Shown: in pieces, positions 24,639 through 42,375 of the stretch
Position numbering within the stretch: the stretch's first letter is position 1
Layout: every line of letters starts with the position of its first letter
From: Purshia tridentata
Taxonomy: Eukaryota; Streptophyta; Magnoliopsida; Rosales; Rosaceae
Direction of reading: 5' to 3'
Assembly: GCA_003254885.1 (NCBI GenBank)
Contig: QANT01008223.1
Coordinates: 1-64,000, forward strand
Length of the DNA stretch: 64,000 nt
Program-made: the position numbers and the translations under genes
The notes under the pieces: generated by a model
Told to the model about the DNA's origin: nothing
Seen by the model: the letters and a program-made list of their open reading frames with translations, nothing else
Databases searched by the model: none

Positions 24639-25621
24639 GTCTTTGTAGCCCCTCTCTGGCGTCGGCGTTTAATTTCTAATAACACTAGGAATTTGTAGCT
24701 AGGCCCCTCTCCGGGATTGTTGGAGTTTTTAGAGTTTTTCTCTTTTATAAAGAACAGAACAGTTATCCGGCTTGGTTGGAATTTCCTTTTTTCTTTCTAA
24801 CATCAGATTGTAGGCCCTTCTCCGGGATGGTTGGAGTATATTTAGATGGACGCTAGACATATGTTGTAATGTTGTTCTTCACTTTTAATCTCATCTCTTC
24901 AAGTTCGACCGTTCTTAATTACTAAGTTGATCACTTTTATATTACTTTTTGTAAAAAATTATAAACTAATTCGGTAGTATGTTAATAAAATATACAAAAT
25001 AGTTTGGTCGTCTTATTGGACACCAAAATAATACAAACATTTTAATATACTAGTATTAAAATTGCTCAAAGATGGTTAACTCAGTAATAAAGAATAGTCC
25101 AAATAATCTGAGTCTAATATTTAATGTTGCTTGTCAACTCTTCACATTAAATAATATTTTAAAAATTGAAAATAAGAAAAACAAAACCCATCTCCCCGCA
25201 CCACCTCTGGAGGACTCTCCGACCACCTCCCCAGGGTGAGCGTGACAAAAAAATTTTTTTTTTCTGTCGAAATAGCATTGTATTAAAAAGGCATAAAAAA
25301 ACAAAAAACAATGGAAGAGCCCAAAGGCTCACCCAAAAAAAAAGAGCAAAAACTTAAAACAAAAGCCCAAAGCAGTAGGCCCAGCAAAATAAAAACACAA
25401 CAAAGCAAAAGCCGAACAGATAGGCCCAAGTCTTGCCCTTTTTAAAATACAATAAAAACAAGAAAGTTGAAGTAGTATATAAATCCCCAAAGTTGGATTG
25501 GAAGTAGTATATATTGCACAAAAAAAAGTAGTATATAAAGCCCCTGAATTGGGGGAACTTAAGCAGCCTCACTAGTCGCTACCGTTTGCCGCAGTTTGAT
25601 TACCAACAGAGCAGGTGAGGA
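24639..25621. other. Intergenic before CDC48C
   Basis: Contains two related segments about 113 bases apart (24699-24729 and 24812-24843) with the shared core ctccgggat. From 25166 to 25560 there is an A-rich region with repeated GCCCA words and three copies of agtagtatata (about 25470-25537). The last two copies flank a 13-base insert ending in seven A. CDC48C transcription probably starts near 25560-25620. Confidence 0.4.
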
Positions 25622-29842
<4,221 letters not shown>

Positions 29843-32800
29843 CAAAAGGAGAAATTGTTAGTGGGAAGCAAATTTTGGGGGAGATTTTCAAGTATAGTTT
29901 TCAGTTGTCCATTATTTCCGTCTAATTTTGGTCGGAATGTATTTTATTTTACCAGATATGTTTTTTAATATAATTTATTTAATAGAATTTTTTAAATGAA
30001 AATTGATCACTTGTATAATCCTATTGTGTACAACCTTCAAAGTGACCCAAATGAGCCTTCTCCACAAGGAAAAAAAAGTGACCCAGACGAGGATTTTAAC
30101 GTTCATTTATACTCAAAGAAGGGTAGACCGGTCTTTCTGTTGATAAATCTGTTTATTCTTAGGGGTAAAATTGTAATTCCACATATTCTTAAAAATAATT
30201 ATAAAAATAAACACAAAATAATTATGAAGTTATTAGTTCATTATATTCAAAAAAGGGTATTTTATACTTTATATGATCGAAAAGGGTTAGAATTTAAACA
30301 AATTTACCACATGGCATACGAAAATAGAATTTGTATTGTTGTGATGCTTTTGTCAGGAATATATATGTACGCAAACAAACCAAAGTTTTTTATATTTAAT
30401 ATTGATTTACAAATTTCAATCTTATTATCAAAAGGTGAATCCGGTTAGAAAAATATTCTTATGGGATTTAAAATCAATTCTCCACATTTTCTCAGCAGTC
30501 ATTGAGGGCAAGAATCTTTACACAGTTTTGCTCCCATTACCCAGAAGTTGGGTAGAGTTTGATTCTGCTATTTGATTCCATATTGTAACATGTAAGGTGC
30601 AGCTAGAATCAACATGCATTAAACTTGTGGCAGGCATAATGATTTTAATCCTTGCATTAACTATGTACTAGACTATAAATATTGCTTCTTTTAAAACATT
30701 CTCCCAAGTTGAAATGGGTTCAACTTTTCACGATGTTTTTGATATGGCTAAGTCCAGAAGATTGAGTTTATGATAAAGAACAAGGCAAGGTGTTTGTCAA
30801 AATGTGATGGCACAGCTTTTTGGGTGGTCCTTAACTCATAACTAACTACTCTTTTACTTTAAACCAACTCAGCATGTGGCTCAAATCCATGTAATGCAAT
30901 TTTTATGGGACATGGTTCCCTATTAGAGAGACATACCCCTTTTTTTAATGTCAGCCTTTGGTGAAAATTTTCTTTTAATATGAAGAAAATGTTCTCTCAA
31001 ATAGTTTGATGATTTGAATTATTGATTATGTGCTTTCTTATTTAAATTTGTGAACATTAAAGCTAGGAAAGCTGCTAATTAGACAATATTGGTAAAAATC
31101 CCAGATCATTTCAAAACAGCTGCAGGTGCTTCCATCATTGTATTTGTCATGATTGTCGTCAGTCATTAACAACATAATTACAGCATTACCCCCAAATAGT
31201 TAATCATTTTTATGTTGTGATGATTAATTCTCTTCTTTTGATTATAATTCCCCTCCCAATAAACACAGACACATAGAGACAACTCAGTTTTCAATAATTG
31301 AGGCAGCATTCAATAATCTGCAAAGTTTGGGATATTGTTCAACATCGTATATATGATGTATGAATGTGAGACCTGCCACCTTGTTTACTGTGACCTGTTC
31401 CCTTATCAGAACCAAAGAAGTTAAACCATTTTTTGAATAGGAACAGAGAAGATAGTGCACTTGGGAAGTCAAGTGCATGCCCAATTCCCACAATATTATT
31501 TGCCTGATGTACTAGAAAATTACAGACAATGTGGGAAATCAGAGCAACTGAAAGTGTACCTTTCTTCTTCTTCTCTGAGCTAAATAATCAACCTCATAAT
31601 TAAGGCTATTTAAGAGGTTTAACTTGGCATGGAAGGTTGATTTGATTGAAGGAATCTGGTTCCAGACAGATGGAAATTGCCAAGAAATTGAGCATGAGGA
31701 ATATGCAAATGGTGACAAAAGTTATGTATAATTGACTGAATATCAAGATGAAGTAAAGTCTTTGTTTTTGGATTAAGATTCTCTGATGAATCAATTTCAC
31801 CAATGATCCAATATATTTCATGATGCCTTCTATGTATATGAGAAAGTTTGCTCCACCCTTCCCTTTTTAAGCTGCTTCAGCTTTTTTTTTCCTGTCTTGA
31901 AAGAAGGGGGTAGTACTGTTTCCCTTGGTGAGGTACAAATTTGCACATGGTAATAGTGTATTATTTTCTCCACCAGTAATACTGAGGCAATCTCACAAAA
32001 TTACAAGTTCTTTCTTATGCTAAACTAGTCCAGCATTTGAACCAATGACCATTGCTAACAAGTTTCAGCTTCTCTAATTTTATCTCTTTATCTCTTCCAC
32101 ACAATTTTTGCTTATGCTCAAAATTACTTTGTTTCAGGCTTCACTTATCTTTTTTCTTTTTTTGGATAAGAAGGGGAAGAATAATTATCCTTGAGAAACC
32201 ATATTTGTTCATGCTCACCTCAGAATAGAATAAGAACAAAAGAAAGAGGTTCTCTTCCTTATAAAGCTTGGAATGTCAAATGACCTTCAAGTGGCCAAGG
32301 GAATAAAAGCCCAAAAAAGAGCTTTTTCAGAGATTAAAAGCGATCATTAAAGCAAGGCAGTCGTTGTATTAGAGTTTTTTTTGTATTCCAATTCTGATAC
32401 AGAAAATTATATGACTCCACAGTTTCCCTTCAAGATTTGACAAAGGGGAATATAGCAAGAAAGGATTGCTAATAGGTAGGACCCATCAAATGCTGGTTCC
32501 TCTACATATTATCACTGATATGACCCTAAAAAAATCCACTTAGAAATAAAATATAAAGCCAATGCAACATTTGTTAGAACAAAATAGAAAGATATGGGTA
32601 ATATGATTAAAGTATTAAGGTGGAGTTTGGCCAAGTGTCACTTCTTAAAACCAGATAAGCGATACCACACTTTTGATTAATAATATTAATAAACTGGTCA
32701 AAAACAGTCTAAGCTGAAGTCAAACAGAAGCCAAATAGGCAAGCAACCTGCTTCTGAGTTCTGACTATATCATCATGAACATGATTTCTTTGTGGGTTCC

Positions 32801-34191
32801 TTTGCCCAATGATGCAGTCTCAAAAGAAATGATTAAAGAAATGGCCTTCCACATACTATCATACAAACTTGCTTTTAATTTTTAAAGTTAATAAATGAAA
32901 CTAAAGCAAGAGGACAGTCTATCACAATATCCAAAGGTTAATGAAAGTAAGAGATTGCTTTTTAAAGTAAAACCTTTCTTGAAGATCTATTATTTTAATG
33001 ACAGAGTTTATAAGAGAGAAAAAAAAATTTATTTGGTGAATTTATACCTTTTCATCTTTCACACAATCAGCTGCAAAATGCACCATTTGCACTAGAAACA
33101 GAAGAAAGAAGTAAGCAGCAAAGCAGAGAAGGGAAAGAAAATCTATCAAACCCAGGCTCAATATTTTTAATTTTTTATACTTCACTGGAATCTAGAAATT
33201 AGTTTCTACTTTCCAGAAAGAGACAAAAAATCTGGGGCCTTGCACATTGTAAATTGTTCTTTCCAGTTCACAATGTAATGTAAACCTGCTTTAGGCTTTA
33301 ATGTTCCCACTTTCACCATTAAATTTTCCTTTACACATCAGTAAGAGAGTATTTGAAAGACTGCAATGGTCCTACAAACAAACCAAGCAATTACAGAAGT
33401 ATTTGAAAGATTACAAGTTACAATCAAGAAAAAGTGCACCATGGGTCCATGAAAATTACATAACTTAGTAGGGGGTGCAGCTAAAAGCCTACAAAGGCCA
33501 AAGCAAGCTTAGATTAAGTGGGTCAAAGTGTGTCGGTTTAAAACTTTGAATGTTTGCATTTTCCCTTTTTCTCTATGATAGAATACTTAACTCCTTACAA
33601 GTCAATTACAATTTAACATGTGTTGACTTACAAGAATGAATCAATCATTACGCAAAAAATTAGGCCCATGTCAAATTATGATCTACTTAATAGTAGAATG
33701 ACTTCTTGCATGTAAGGAGCTAAGCATTTTTGTTCTTCACTTCTTCATGGCCATTAAATTTTGGACACATGATTGAAGTTATAGTGCTGTTGAACACACA
33801 TTAAGCGCTCATGCATAAACCCTTAGAAAATTTCATTAGTCACCATCTAAGAATGAGTCAAAATGCCAAATGTGTAGTTTACACATCAGAAAGGGTGCTG
33901 CTAAGAGAGAATTGGAGACCAACTAAAACCAAACATTAGAAATTACAATGCTAATAACTCCTTCATTCAACCTTAAAAGAAAAGGACTAAAAAGTAGTAA
34001 ATACTAGCCGAAAGTGACCTCAAAACCCCTCCTAAACCACATTTATTTCCCTCACTCCTCTAAGTTAAACTACATTACCTTCCTATATCAACATACCTAG
34101 ATTACACTAAAAGAAACCATATCCATGCAACTTATACAAGTATAAGCTCCCCTACACCAAATGTCCAAACCAGTCATTTCGCACAAACCCT
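29843..34191. other. 4.3-kb intergenic region, no supportable gene
   Basis: AT-rich throughout. The open frame at 29996-30448 (150 residues) is Lys/Ile/Tyr-rich, without domain or splice context. A weak 11-base duplication (aagtgaccca core at about 30040 and 30076) flanks a 26-base A-ended segment. I see no tRNA, miRNA precursor or transposon ends. Confidence 0.5.
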
Positions 34192-35758
34192 TCACATAAT
34201 TTGGCACCCATTTGGATTCTCATCACTGAATAGCTCGAAAGAATCGGACCGCTGTGATGAGTAGAAGTCCAAATGATACGGTGGGGCCTCCCTTTCTGTT
34301 TCGAAACCGGGATGCACGTACGCGTGTGAGCTCATGTACGGCGGTGGTGCTGCGTAATGGGATGCACCGTAGCTAGTGCTGGGGTGCGCAGAATTGTAGC
34401 TAATTGCATGAACTGGAGGCCCGTAGTACTGCCGTGGGTACGGGTATTGGTACATCTGATGATGTGGAGGGCTGTGATTGGCTGCAGCTGGAATATGGCT
34501 GTGATTGGCTGGAACTGGAACAGGGCTTGTGCCACTAGGGTAATGTGGACCTTGAGGGTAATGAGGAGCATGAGGCCCATTAAGCACATGACGCCCATTT
34601 GGCCCATTAAGCCCATGTGGTCCTGGAGGCCCATGATCTGGTGATTCAGTGCTTGGCGGTGCATCACCGCACTCTTCACCCTCATCAACTTCGACATTAG
34701 CATTAGTATTATTCCCTTTTTGCCCCTTCTTTTTTTTCTTTTTACCCCCACCACCGCCACCGCTCTTCTCCCCAACAGAATCACTTTCGCCGCCGCCACT
34801 CTTCTTATCAGTAACCGGTGACTGGCTTGCAAAGTTCACCTGCCTCACCTCAGCCGGCTTCGGCTCTTTCACGTTTCCACCGCTGCCACCGGTTTTAGCC
34901 GGTGAACCACTACCGCCTTCACTCACTTTGGCCATATTACCCCCGTCCACATTTTTACTAGTTCCACCACCTTCATAGCTTCTTCCAGAGTCCTGAACTT
35001 GAACCACTTCAACTTTCACAGTCTCCTTGTTATGATTACCACAACCATGGTTGTTGCTTTCCTCTGAGCTTTCTGGCTCGCTCTGTTTCTCTTTGTTTTT
35101 ACCTTTGGCTTGCTTTTTTTTTTTCGAAGTCGCCTTCGGTTCAGGCCACAGCTCTGCATGCTTCCCTGACTTCACCAATTTCTTGATCAAAGTTTCTGCC
35201 TCTACATTTCCTGTTACTGTCACTTTTTGCTGCTTCATGTCCACCTCTATTTTGTAAACCCCTGAAAACCATAAATTAAGAAAAATCAGCAACAAAAATA
35301 TATAAAATTTTGAATGAACAAAACCCATATCGCACAAAAATGAAAGGTACAAGATTAGCTAGGGAACTATAGAGAACAGAAGTCAAAGAATAGAACAGAG
35401 GTTGGTGAAGTAAAAGTAAGAGAAGCCTAGAAGGAAGAGTTAAACCAAAGGAAAAAGAATAAGATCATGAATGAAAGAAAATCAACGGAACTTTGAGATC
35501 AGGGTTCTGGGTTTACCATCAATGTTCTTTAAGGTTTTTGTGACTTTCCTCTTGCAGCCTTCACAGTGGATCGAGACCTTCAACACCCATGTCTGCAAAA
35601 AAAGAAGATAAGGTTGGTGTTAGAAACATGTGAGAGAGTCGAAGAAATTGCTGAAAAGAACAAGGCACAGAAACCATGTTTAATTCCACCTTGTATTTGA
35701 GAGGCTCTGATTTTTCTTCAGCTTCTTTAGCTTCAGCTTTGGCCTCAGTTGTTGCCAT
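34192..35758 (-). CDS. HIPP36: Heavy metal-associated isoprenylated plant protein (HIPP36-like)
   Basis: Three exons (35690-35758, 35517-35592, 34192-35261) give 404 residues. The HMA domain spans about residues 24-85. Its metal-binding loop is HCEGC with Cys33 and Cys36, and the fold continues [20 protein letters not shown]. Then comes a Lys/Glu-rich and Gly-rich linker with GKKKKKKG. A Pro/His/Gly tail holds repeated NGP and GPH units, and a Pro/Tyr/His segment follows. The last four residues, CQIM, are a CaaX box for farnesylation, which should anchor the protein to membranes. The combination of HMA plus CaaX defines the plant-only HIPP family. A GA microsatellite (35801-35829) sits in the 5' leader. 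Arabidopsis HIPP36 is adjacent to RECQSIM as I recall, and RECQSIM is also in this window. Confidence 0.93.
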
Positions 35759-35798
35759 TAGAGTTGACAGAAGCAGAGAGAGAGAGCAACTTTTGTGT

Positions 35799-35800
<2 letters not shown>

Positions 35801-35829
<29 letters not shown>
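35801..35829. repeat. (GA)n microsatellite in the HIPP36 5' leader
   Basis: About 14 GA units some 40 bases upstream of the HIPP36 start codon. Confidence 0.9.
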
Positions 35830-35836
<7 letters not shown>

Positions 35837-36239
35837 TGTGTGCAAAGTGCAATGAGTGTTGCAATTGGGTTGCTTGAGAATGAAGAGAGGGTCTTTATGA
35901 TGAAGAGAGAGATCTAGTGACTGGGGGGAATGGAGTAGTACAATGGAAAAAACAGTGGGGTCCTAGAAGTTGGTGCTCGGTGGGGTGGCATATTTAATTA
36001 ATTAATCAATTAATTAGTACAATAAAATGTCACATAAAGATTTTATAAATTTATAAATTCCACACAAAAGAATTTTTTATATACTTTTATAGACCTTCTA
36101 ATGGACCCTGTGGACACCTATCAATTTAGGATTTGATGCTTCTGCTAGCTAAGAGATTAGTGGCATTTGAGTTTTATACTGCAACTCTGCAACAAAGTAA
36201 CATTTGATATAATCCCCAGCTAACTCCAAATCTCCTGCT

Positions 36240-37515
36240 TTTGCAATTATTATAGATTAAGTTTTAGTTTTTTTTTTTTTTTTGGCCTCTAGATTAAGTT
36301 TTAGTTTAAGGGAAAGAAAGATGGAGAAAAGTGATGAGTGATGAGAAGGTAATTAAAATTGGTGGTCCTGTTCATTAAGTTTATAATCAAATTGATTAGG
36401 AATGTAGTCATTTGGCTCTTATTTGAACATCCTATCAATTATGTAACTTTCTCTCCTTATATTATTCTTCTTTTTAATGCTGGAGATAACTAACAAAATC
36501 ATCTAACGCAAATGACACTTGCAGAGTCTGTAGCATTTAGGTTTAATATGTCATGGGTTAGATTTAACAATTAAAAGCTGGGTGCATTGAGATATTGTTT
36601 AGGTTTAATAAATGCTATCAACTACTGGCCATATTAGGTATTAGCCTAAAGAAGAGGGTACCATTATTTTTCCCAAATAATAAAAACATGAAGCTTTTTA
36701 TCATAGATTGCTTAATTTGGTCCCTATGGGCTGTATGAAGAACTTTCCAATTAGGAGGCATTCAGAATAAAGCTAGAGCCTTTATTAACTGCTAAACTAG
36801 TGGTTCAGTTTTTCTCTGCAATATGGTCCTTCATCTGCATTTATTATAGAATATGTTTTAGTTTTAAGGAAAAGAAAGATGGAGAAAAGATGAGAAGGTA
36901 ATTAAACTTGTTTTGTACTCTTGTTCAATGACTTTATGATCATATTGAATCATTGATGAAGAATGTAGTCATTTGGCATTGATTTGATCATCGTACTCAT
37001 TATGTTTCTTTCATTTATATTTCTCTTCCTTTTTTTATCTTGATTTGAAAATTTTACATCAAACCCAAATGACCCTTGCAGAGTTGTATGGAGGGCAAAT
37101 ATATGCCAGCCTATTTTCTCTAATTATCACTTGGTTTCATTGGTCAGTGGCAAATTCTAGTAAATTCAACATCATGTCTATTAGATCATGGGTTAGATTT
37201 GGAAAAATGCTGCATGTATTAAGATGTTTTTCTAATTAAAAAGAGAGTAAAATAGGAAAGGAGATTCACTCTGTTCTTCAGCACGACAATAAATGCTCGC
37301 AACTACTAAAACTATAACCCCTTAAAAGTAAAGGGTACCAATAGTTTTACCAAATGATAAAATTAATATGAAGCTTTTTAACAAGGATTTCTTAATTTGG
37401 TAATCAATAGGCTGTAGAAAGAACTTTCCAATTAGAAGGCATTCAGAATAAAGCTAGCCTTTAACAACCACTAAACTAATGGTCCAGTTTTTTTCTGCAA
37501 TACTGTCCTTTATTA
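36240..37515. repeat. Noncoding direct duplication, two diverged copies of about 600 and 675 bp
   Basis: Copy A (about 36240-36838) and copy B (about 36839-37515) share long blocks in the same order. These include gaaagatggagaaaag, gatgagaaggtaattaaa, gaatgtagtcatttggc, aactttccaattag and ggcattcagaataaagctag. Divergence is substantial, with indels. Neither copy has a coding frame. They lie in the spacer between the HIPP36 and RBOHB genes. Confidence 0.85.
36253..36307. repeat. Mini-insertion with oligo(T)-GGCC between 18-bp direct repeats
   Basis: The 18-mer tagattaagttttagttt occurs at 36253-36270 and 36290-36307. Between them are 19 bases: thirteen T followed by GGCCTC. The equivalent place in duplication copy B (near 36845-36870) has only one such word and no T-run, so it looks like the empty site. 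Confidence 0.7.
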
Positions 37516-37804
37516 ATTTGCTTTTTCTAAAAACAATTAATTTGCCAACGTTTTTCATAAAGCAAGAAGATAGCATCTTTGAAGTTTGAATTTTATATGC
37601 TTAATACACGCACTAATAATACAGAACTTCATAGTACAAGGACTACCATCTACTTCATATTCTAGTTTTTGCAACTGTACAACTTGGAAAATATTAAGTA
37701 GAATAATAAAAAAGATAGAATTATGAATCTGAGAATATATATTATTATTTACTTACACATTAATGCATGTATTACCAGAAAGAGAAGGTTAACAAGTAGG
37801 GAAT

Positions 37805-40800
37805 TTAAAAGTTCTCTTTATGGAAATCAAACTTGGTCGTAGTTTTCCGGGAGAAGTCCTGAGCCAGCCTCTTTAACTCCCCAACTAATCCATGTGAACC
37901 GCAGTAAAACACTCCTGTAGCAAAACGACAAGCAAAAACAGTGCATGCAAGACATTACTTATAGAAAACAATTCTTTATCCCTTATTTTCAAAAATAAAT
38001 AAATAACAGTAGAGATATTAATCCATGCTATTTTATTTTAAAATTGCTTCAAAAATTAGGATTTATTTTGAGTTTTTTCAAAATAATTCTGAGCATCTGA
38101 AGGTCTGTCTACCTTATGAAATTTGATATTGTTTTTCATACAAATAAAATACTATTTTTGAGTTATTTTCGAATACCCATTTTCGAAAATTGGTTTGCCA
38201 AAGTGGGTTTTGAAAAAAAAAACACAGTATCCAAAAACCAAATAGCATTAAAGGAAACTTTAATGAAGCTGTTCAGCCTGTACCTACTACTTACCAACTC
38301 GTTGATCAGTGTTTTTAATAGCCACATGCTTAAAAACGTTACGCCAATTGGGTCGAGCAAAATGGGTCTTGACCCTTGTACCCGAAACTATATCCACACC
38401 ATTTTTGGCATGGTTAAGAGACTGAAGCATTGTAATCAAAGCCGATCGAGCGTCTCCTTCTTCATACACACTTGTGCAGTAGTTGTGAAGTTCAATCACT
38501 CCATCATGGTCATTTTCAACCACTTCATTCATCACACCCCTAAACCACTCAAAACACCCTTGCTCTCTTGTGATCCAATAGAAATAGGCTCGTTTCGTCA
38601 CAAAATTATTACATTTTGATCTTTTGTCTTTGTCTGCCATTTCTGCTCCTTTTTGTTGCTTAATGTTGCTAAGCACATCTTTGACTATGCTTATTAAAGG
38701 GGTCGCACCGATTCCAAGGCCTACAAGTAGAAGCACCTCGTACTCTTTGTAGTCTTGTGCTGGAGCCCCATATGGACCATCGATTAAGAGTCTCGGCATC
38801 CTACAAAAATATGATAATAAAGTTCAGATATTCAAAATATTATACATTATGACTTACTTTGCTTTTAACATTATATTAATGGCCGACAATCATAGTCATC
38901 TTTTAACATTTACCTGGGTTTGATATTGGCTTGTGCAATATCAGCTCTTAGAAGGCCACTTTGTTCACTAGATGGAGGCTGGCAAACCTACAAATGTTCA
39001 TACGCCAAAACTTGAGGGATGATGTACAAAATTATATGTCGAAGAAATTATGATATTATTGTTTATGCAAATGAATTTACCTTTGAGAAAATGCATTTCA
39101 GCTGCGATGTCCAGTCACCCAATGTTCGAATATGAACGCTTAGATAATTGTCTCCGGGAGCCGAAGTAATTGAAAAGGGATGCCTATAAGAAAAATTCTC
39201 ATTAACAATAACTAAATGTTGAGATTAAAATATTATATATTATAAATAAATAGTGACCAAAAAAGAAAAAAGAAAACTATACATGGAAAATAAATTACCA
39301 TTGAAATGGGAAAATAGCAGAACAATTCAGGTAAATATATTGCCCACTAGTGTATTTGAATCCATCTGGTTTTGACACATGTAGTGCCAAAACATTTCCT
39401 GGGTAAACTGCAACCTGAAATTAATCAATCAACGTGGATTTTAAAATTACACTGAATATTAGCACACACTAGTGGAGAGAAATTGCATAATAAACTTTCA
39501 AGCATAAATGTTGTACCTTCAAAATCCTTACAGATTTGTAGCCAGACCTAAAAGCCCGAATTAAACGTTCACAAGTATATAGTATGATTGGAACAGCGAG
39601 ATACATCCATGTCTGTGACAATTCATCAATTCAAACAACAAAAAGTAATAAGGACCTGCCATTTTTTACCACAATTTTCTGTGCTTTCTAGCTCGGTGAA
39701 ATATGTACAATTGCCTTGGTCAGTGGTGGTACGTAGTGCAATAATTAAATTTATGAAACACACATGCACTTACAGTTTTCTTGTCCCATTTCTTGGAGAG
39801 GTAGAGAAAGTATCCATGGATGATAAAGAGGATGTAGACTATGACAAATAGATGGTGGGAGTACCAAAAGGCATTGAACCCTGTGAGTTTTTTTAGGGGT
39901 TTAGGGAGGTTCATCAGTCTGTTGTGGCGAAACCAAGGTTGTGCTAGTGTATAGGCTACAACCATTAGCACCACCATCACCACCCCGGTCCATCCCTCGG
40001 TGCCCTTCACGAACCACCAGTAGTCGTCTGGCCGTTCGCTGCCAAAAAAGGGCTTCATTGGGTCGTATTCATCGTCAGTCGCGTGTAATAGTCTAGGGAA
40101 GTCACATGTTAGATGCGAACCTGCATGTAGTCCAACTCCAATTGCAATTCCAAATGCAATCACCTAAACCAAAAAATATGATATAGATTATGTTTTACGT
40201 ACTTATATAGTTATATATCTTGTCTGAATTATTGAATAAAAAGTGATGAAAATGAATACATTGAATTTAGTAACACCTTACCTTATGAAAATTAATGTTG
40301 TCATCAAAGGGAACTACCACCCCTAACTTGGTCTTGCTTCTTAGCCAAGTAATGGTATTTCTACAAACGGGTAGAAGAATTAGGGCCATGTTGAACTTGA
40401 GGGTCTCAGCTCCACCCTTAGCTATGCACACACAATAGCCCATTACATGGAAGACGGCCCGGTGCTTATACTGAATGAATTTCCAAGTGAAGAGGCCCAT
40501 GCATATTGAAACCCATAAGGCAATGACCCAAATCCGCTTCCAATGGTCCTCCGTGAAGTAGGCGAGCCGCCGGTACCACCGCCTTATAGGGTTGTACTCT
40601 TGGGTTGTAACCAGCTTTTGGCTCAATAACCGGCTTGCGACGCGGCTGTCCGTGGCTAGGCTAGCTGATTGTGCTGGGCCTTGGAGAAGTAGCATTTCCA
40701 AGTTGTACAGCTGCAAAAGCCAGCCACAAGTTGTTTGGTTATTAGTGGGTCCAATTAAGATGGGCTTGGCCCTTTGGGATTTGGACCAGAACATGCTGGG

Positions 40801-42375
40801 CCGTAGCCCAATTAAAATGAAAACATAAAAGGTGTAAACCTCGATATATCCAAGGTTGTCTGGATCTATCTCTTCCATGATCAGTGCTGCATATTCCTCA
40901 GATCGTTCTTGAATTTTGGACAGCCTATTAGCTGAAGCACTTAAGGCAATAATCTGAAAGATTAAATAAAATTAATACTATTCAGATGTTTTTGGTTTTT
41001 TAAATCATATGTCTCATAAAATCCAACCATTTCATTTTCACATTTCAATGTCCAAATAACTGACCTCCTGCACCTCCTCTCCTGTGATTCGACCATCTGC
41101 ATTTTTGTCCACCCTGCACTTGTTAACAAGAGACGGTGTCGTTTAAGAATTTTTCTTATTTAAGATTTCAATATCATATCTAATATATGGCCATATGGGC
41201 CAGTCCATAACTAGAAACAATGTCATTTATGTTTAAATATAACATACACACACCAATACACCATACCGTTAATTACTTAATTAGTATCAGAAACTTCCAA
41301 ATAGTTTAGGCTTATCTGATATCTTTGTGCCCTCTCTATTAAAAATTAAAATATGTTTAAGCATAATGATTAGCAAGAGCATATTATCACATATGAGGCT
41401 GCACATGTTCAACTAGCTGTACCAATAATTGTGCTTTTAATTGTTTTGTATGAGCTATAAATTAGGCACTCAATAATAATACCCCCAAATTGTGATACAA
41501 AATGGTTAGCTAGGCATATATGCAAATCAAATCGTTTTGGTCAAAATCAAATGCATGCATTGAGAGTGAGAAATGAATGAAGTCTGACATGTCAAAGAAG
41601 GTTTGTAGCCTGGCATCAAAGCTGTGATCTGAAATTTGTTCCCAAAATTCTCGCAACTCGGCCTTGGTTATGGAACATGATGTTATGCCCCTCCTCCGAG
41701 CTAGTGCATCAAATAACTCGCCAGCAAACTCACTTGACTCGTTCATCCCTGATCACATGACAAGTGAATCCCACCTCTGTTAGAAATGTGATAATAATAT
41801 AATACAAATAATTTTATTCCGATATTTCATTACATACCTATACATTGGGCGAATTGTGATTTAGGTAGTATTCCATCAATAGCGAGTTCGTTAAACCTTG
41901 TTTCAATTTCGGACCAACCTTCACTACCCACATTTTTTGTCATGAACTTGAGTCCTTTGAGGGCACGAGCAGCCCCAGAGTTGGTCCTATCGCCCCTTTT
42001 GAAGCTTTTGGAAGATGTGATGCGCTTAAATTCTTGGGACACTTGCCTCAATCGAAATGAGAGTTGGGAGCCAAGAGACAATGAGGATCTATGTGAAGGC
42101 CTTTTCTCAGCTAGCTTGCTTGCTAGAATTGCAGTATCAGAGTCACCCCCTCTGATGTTCTGCACCAAAACTGAGTCATCACGAACATCAAGTGTGATTT
42201 CGACATAGTGTTCATCAATAATATCTTCTTTAAATCTTGCACTTTTCTTGCTGCTGCTGCTGCCATTCCTCTTGTGGGCCATTAGTGGGCCGCTTAATGG
42301 GCCGCTATACCCAACTCCTCCAGTGCTTTCCGTCTCCGACCATGAATCATGCAATTGGTTTTCTTGAATCTCCAT
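37805..42375 (-). CDS. RBOHB: Respiratory burst oxidase homologue (NADPH oxidase), RBOHB type
   Basis: Twelve exons (41838-42375, 41589-41748, 41065-41113, 40840-40953, 40282-40710, 39774-40163, 39517-39612, 39299-39414, 39081-39183, 38914-38987, 38295-38800, 37805-37914) join in frame to 894 residues. Domains in order: a variable Ser-rich N-terminus, the plant NADPH_Ox region, an EF-hand [12 protein letters not shown] near residues 235-246, and a six-helix ferric reductase-like core with the haem histidines. The FAD site is HPFSIT at 632-637, and the NADPH-binding part has GLGIGATP. The C-terminus is [13 protein letters not shown]. The enzyme moves electrons from cytosolic NADPH to apoplastic oxygen, making superoxide in immunity and development. 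From memory the sequence tracks Arabidopsis RBOHB best. The start is the Met at 42375; an in-frame Met at 42549 would add a segment I cannot match to the family. Confidence 0.95.

Noticed and set aside
29996-30448. 150-residue open frame downstream of CDC48C
   Set aside because: Rich in Lys, Ile, Tyr and Phe as expected of AT-rich chance sequence; no domain, no splice sites, no GC shift.
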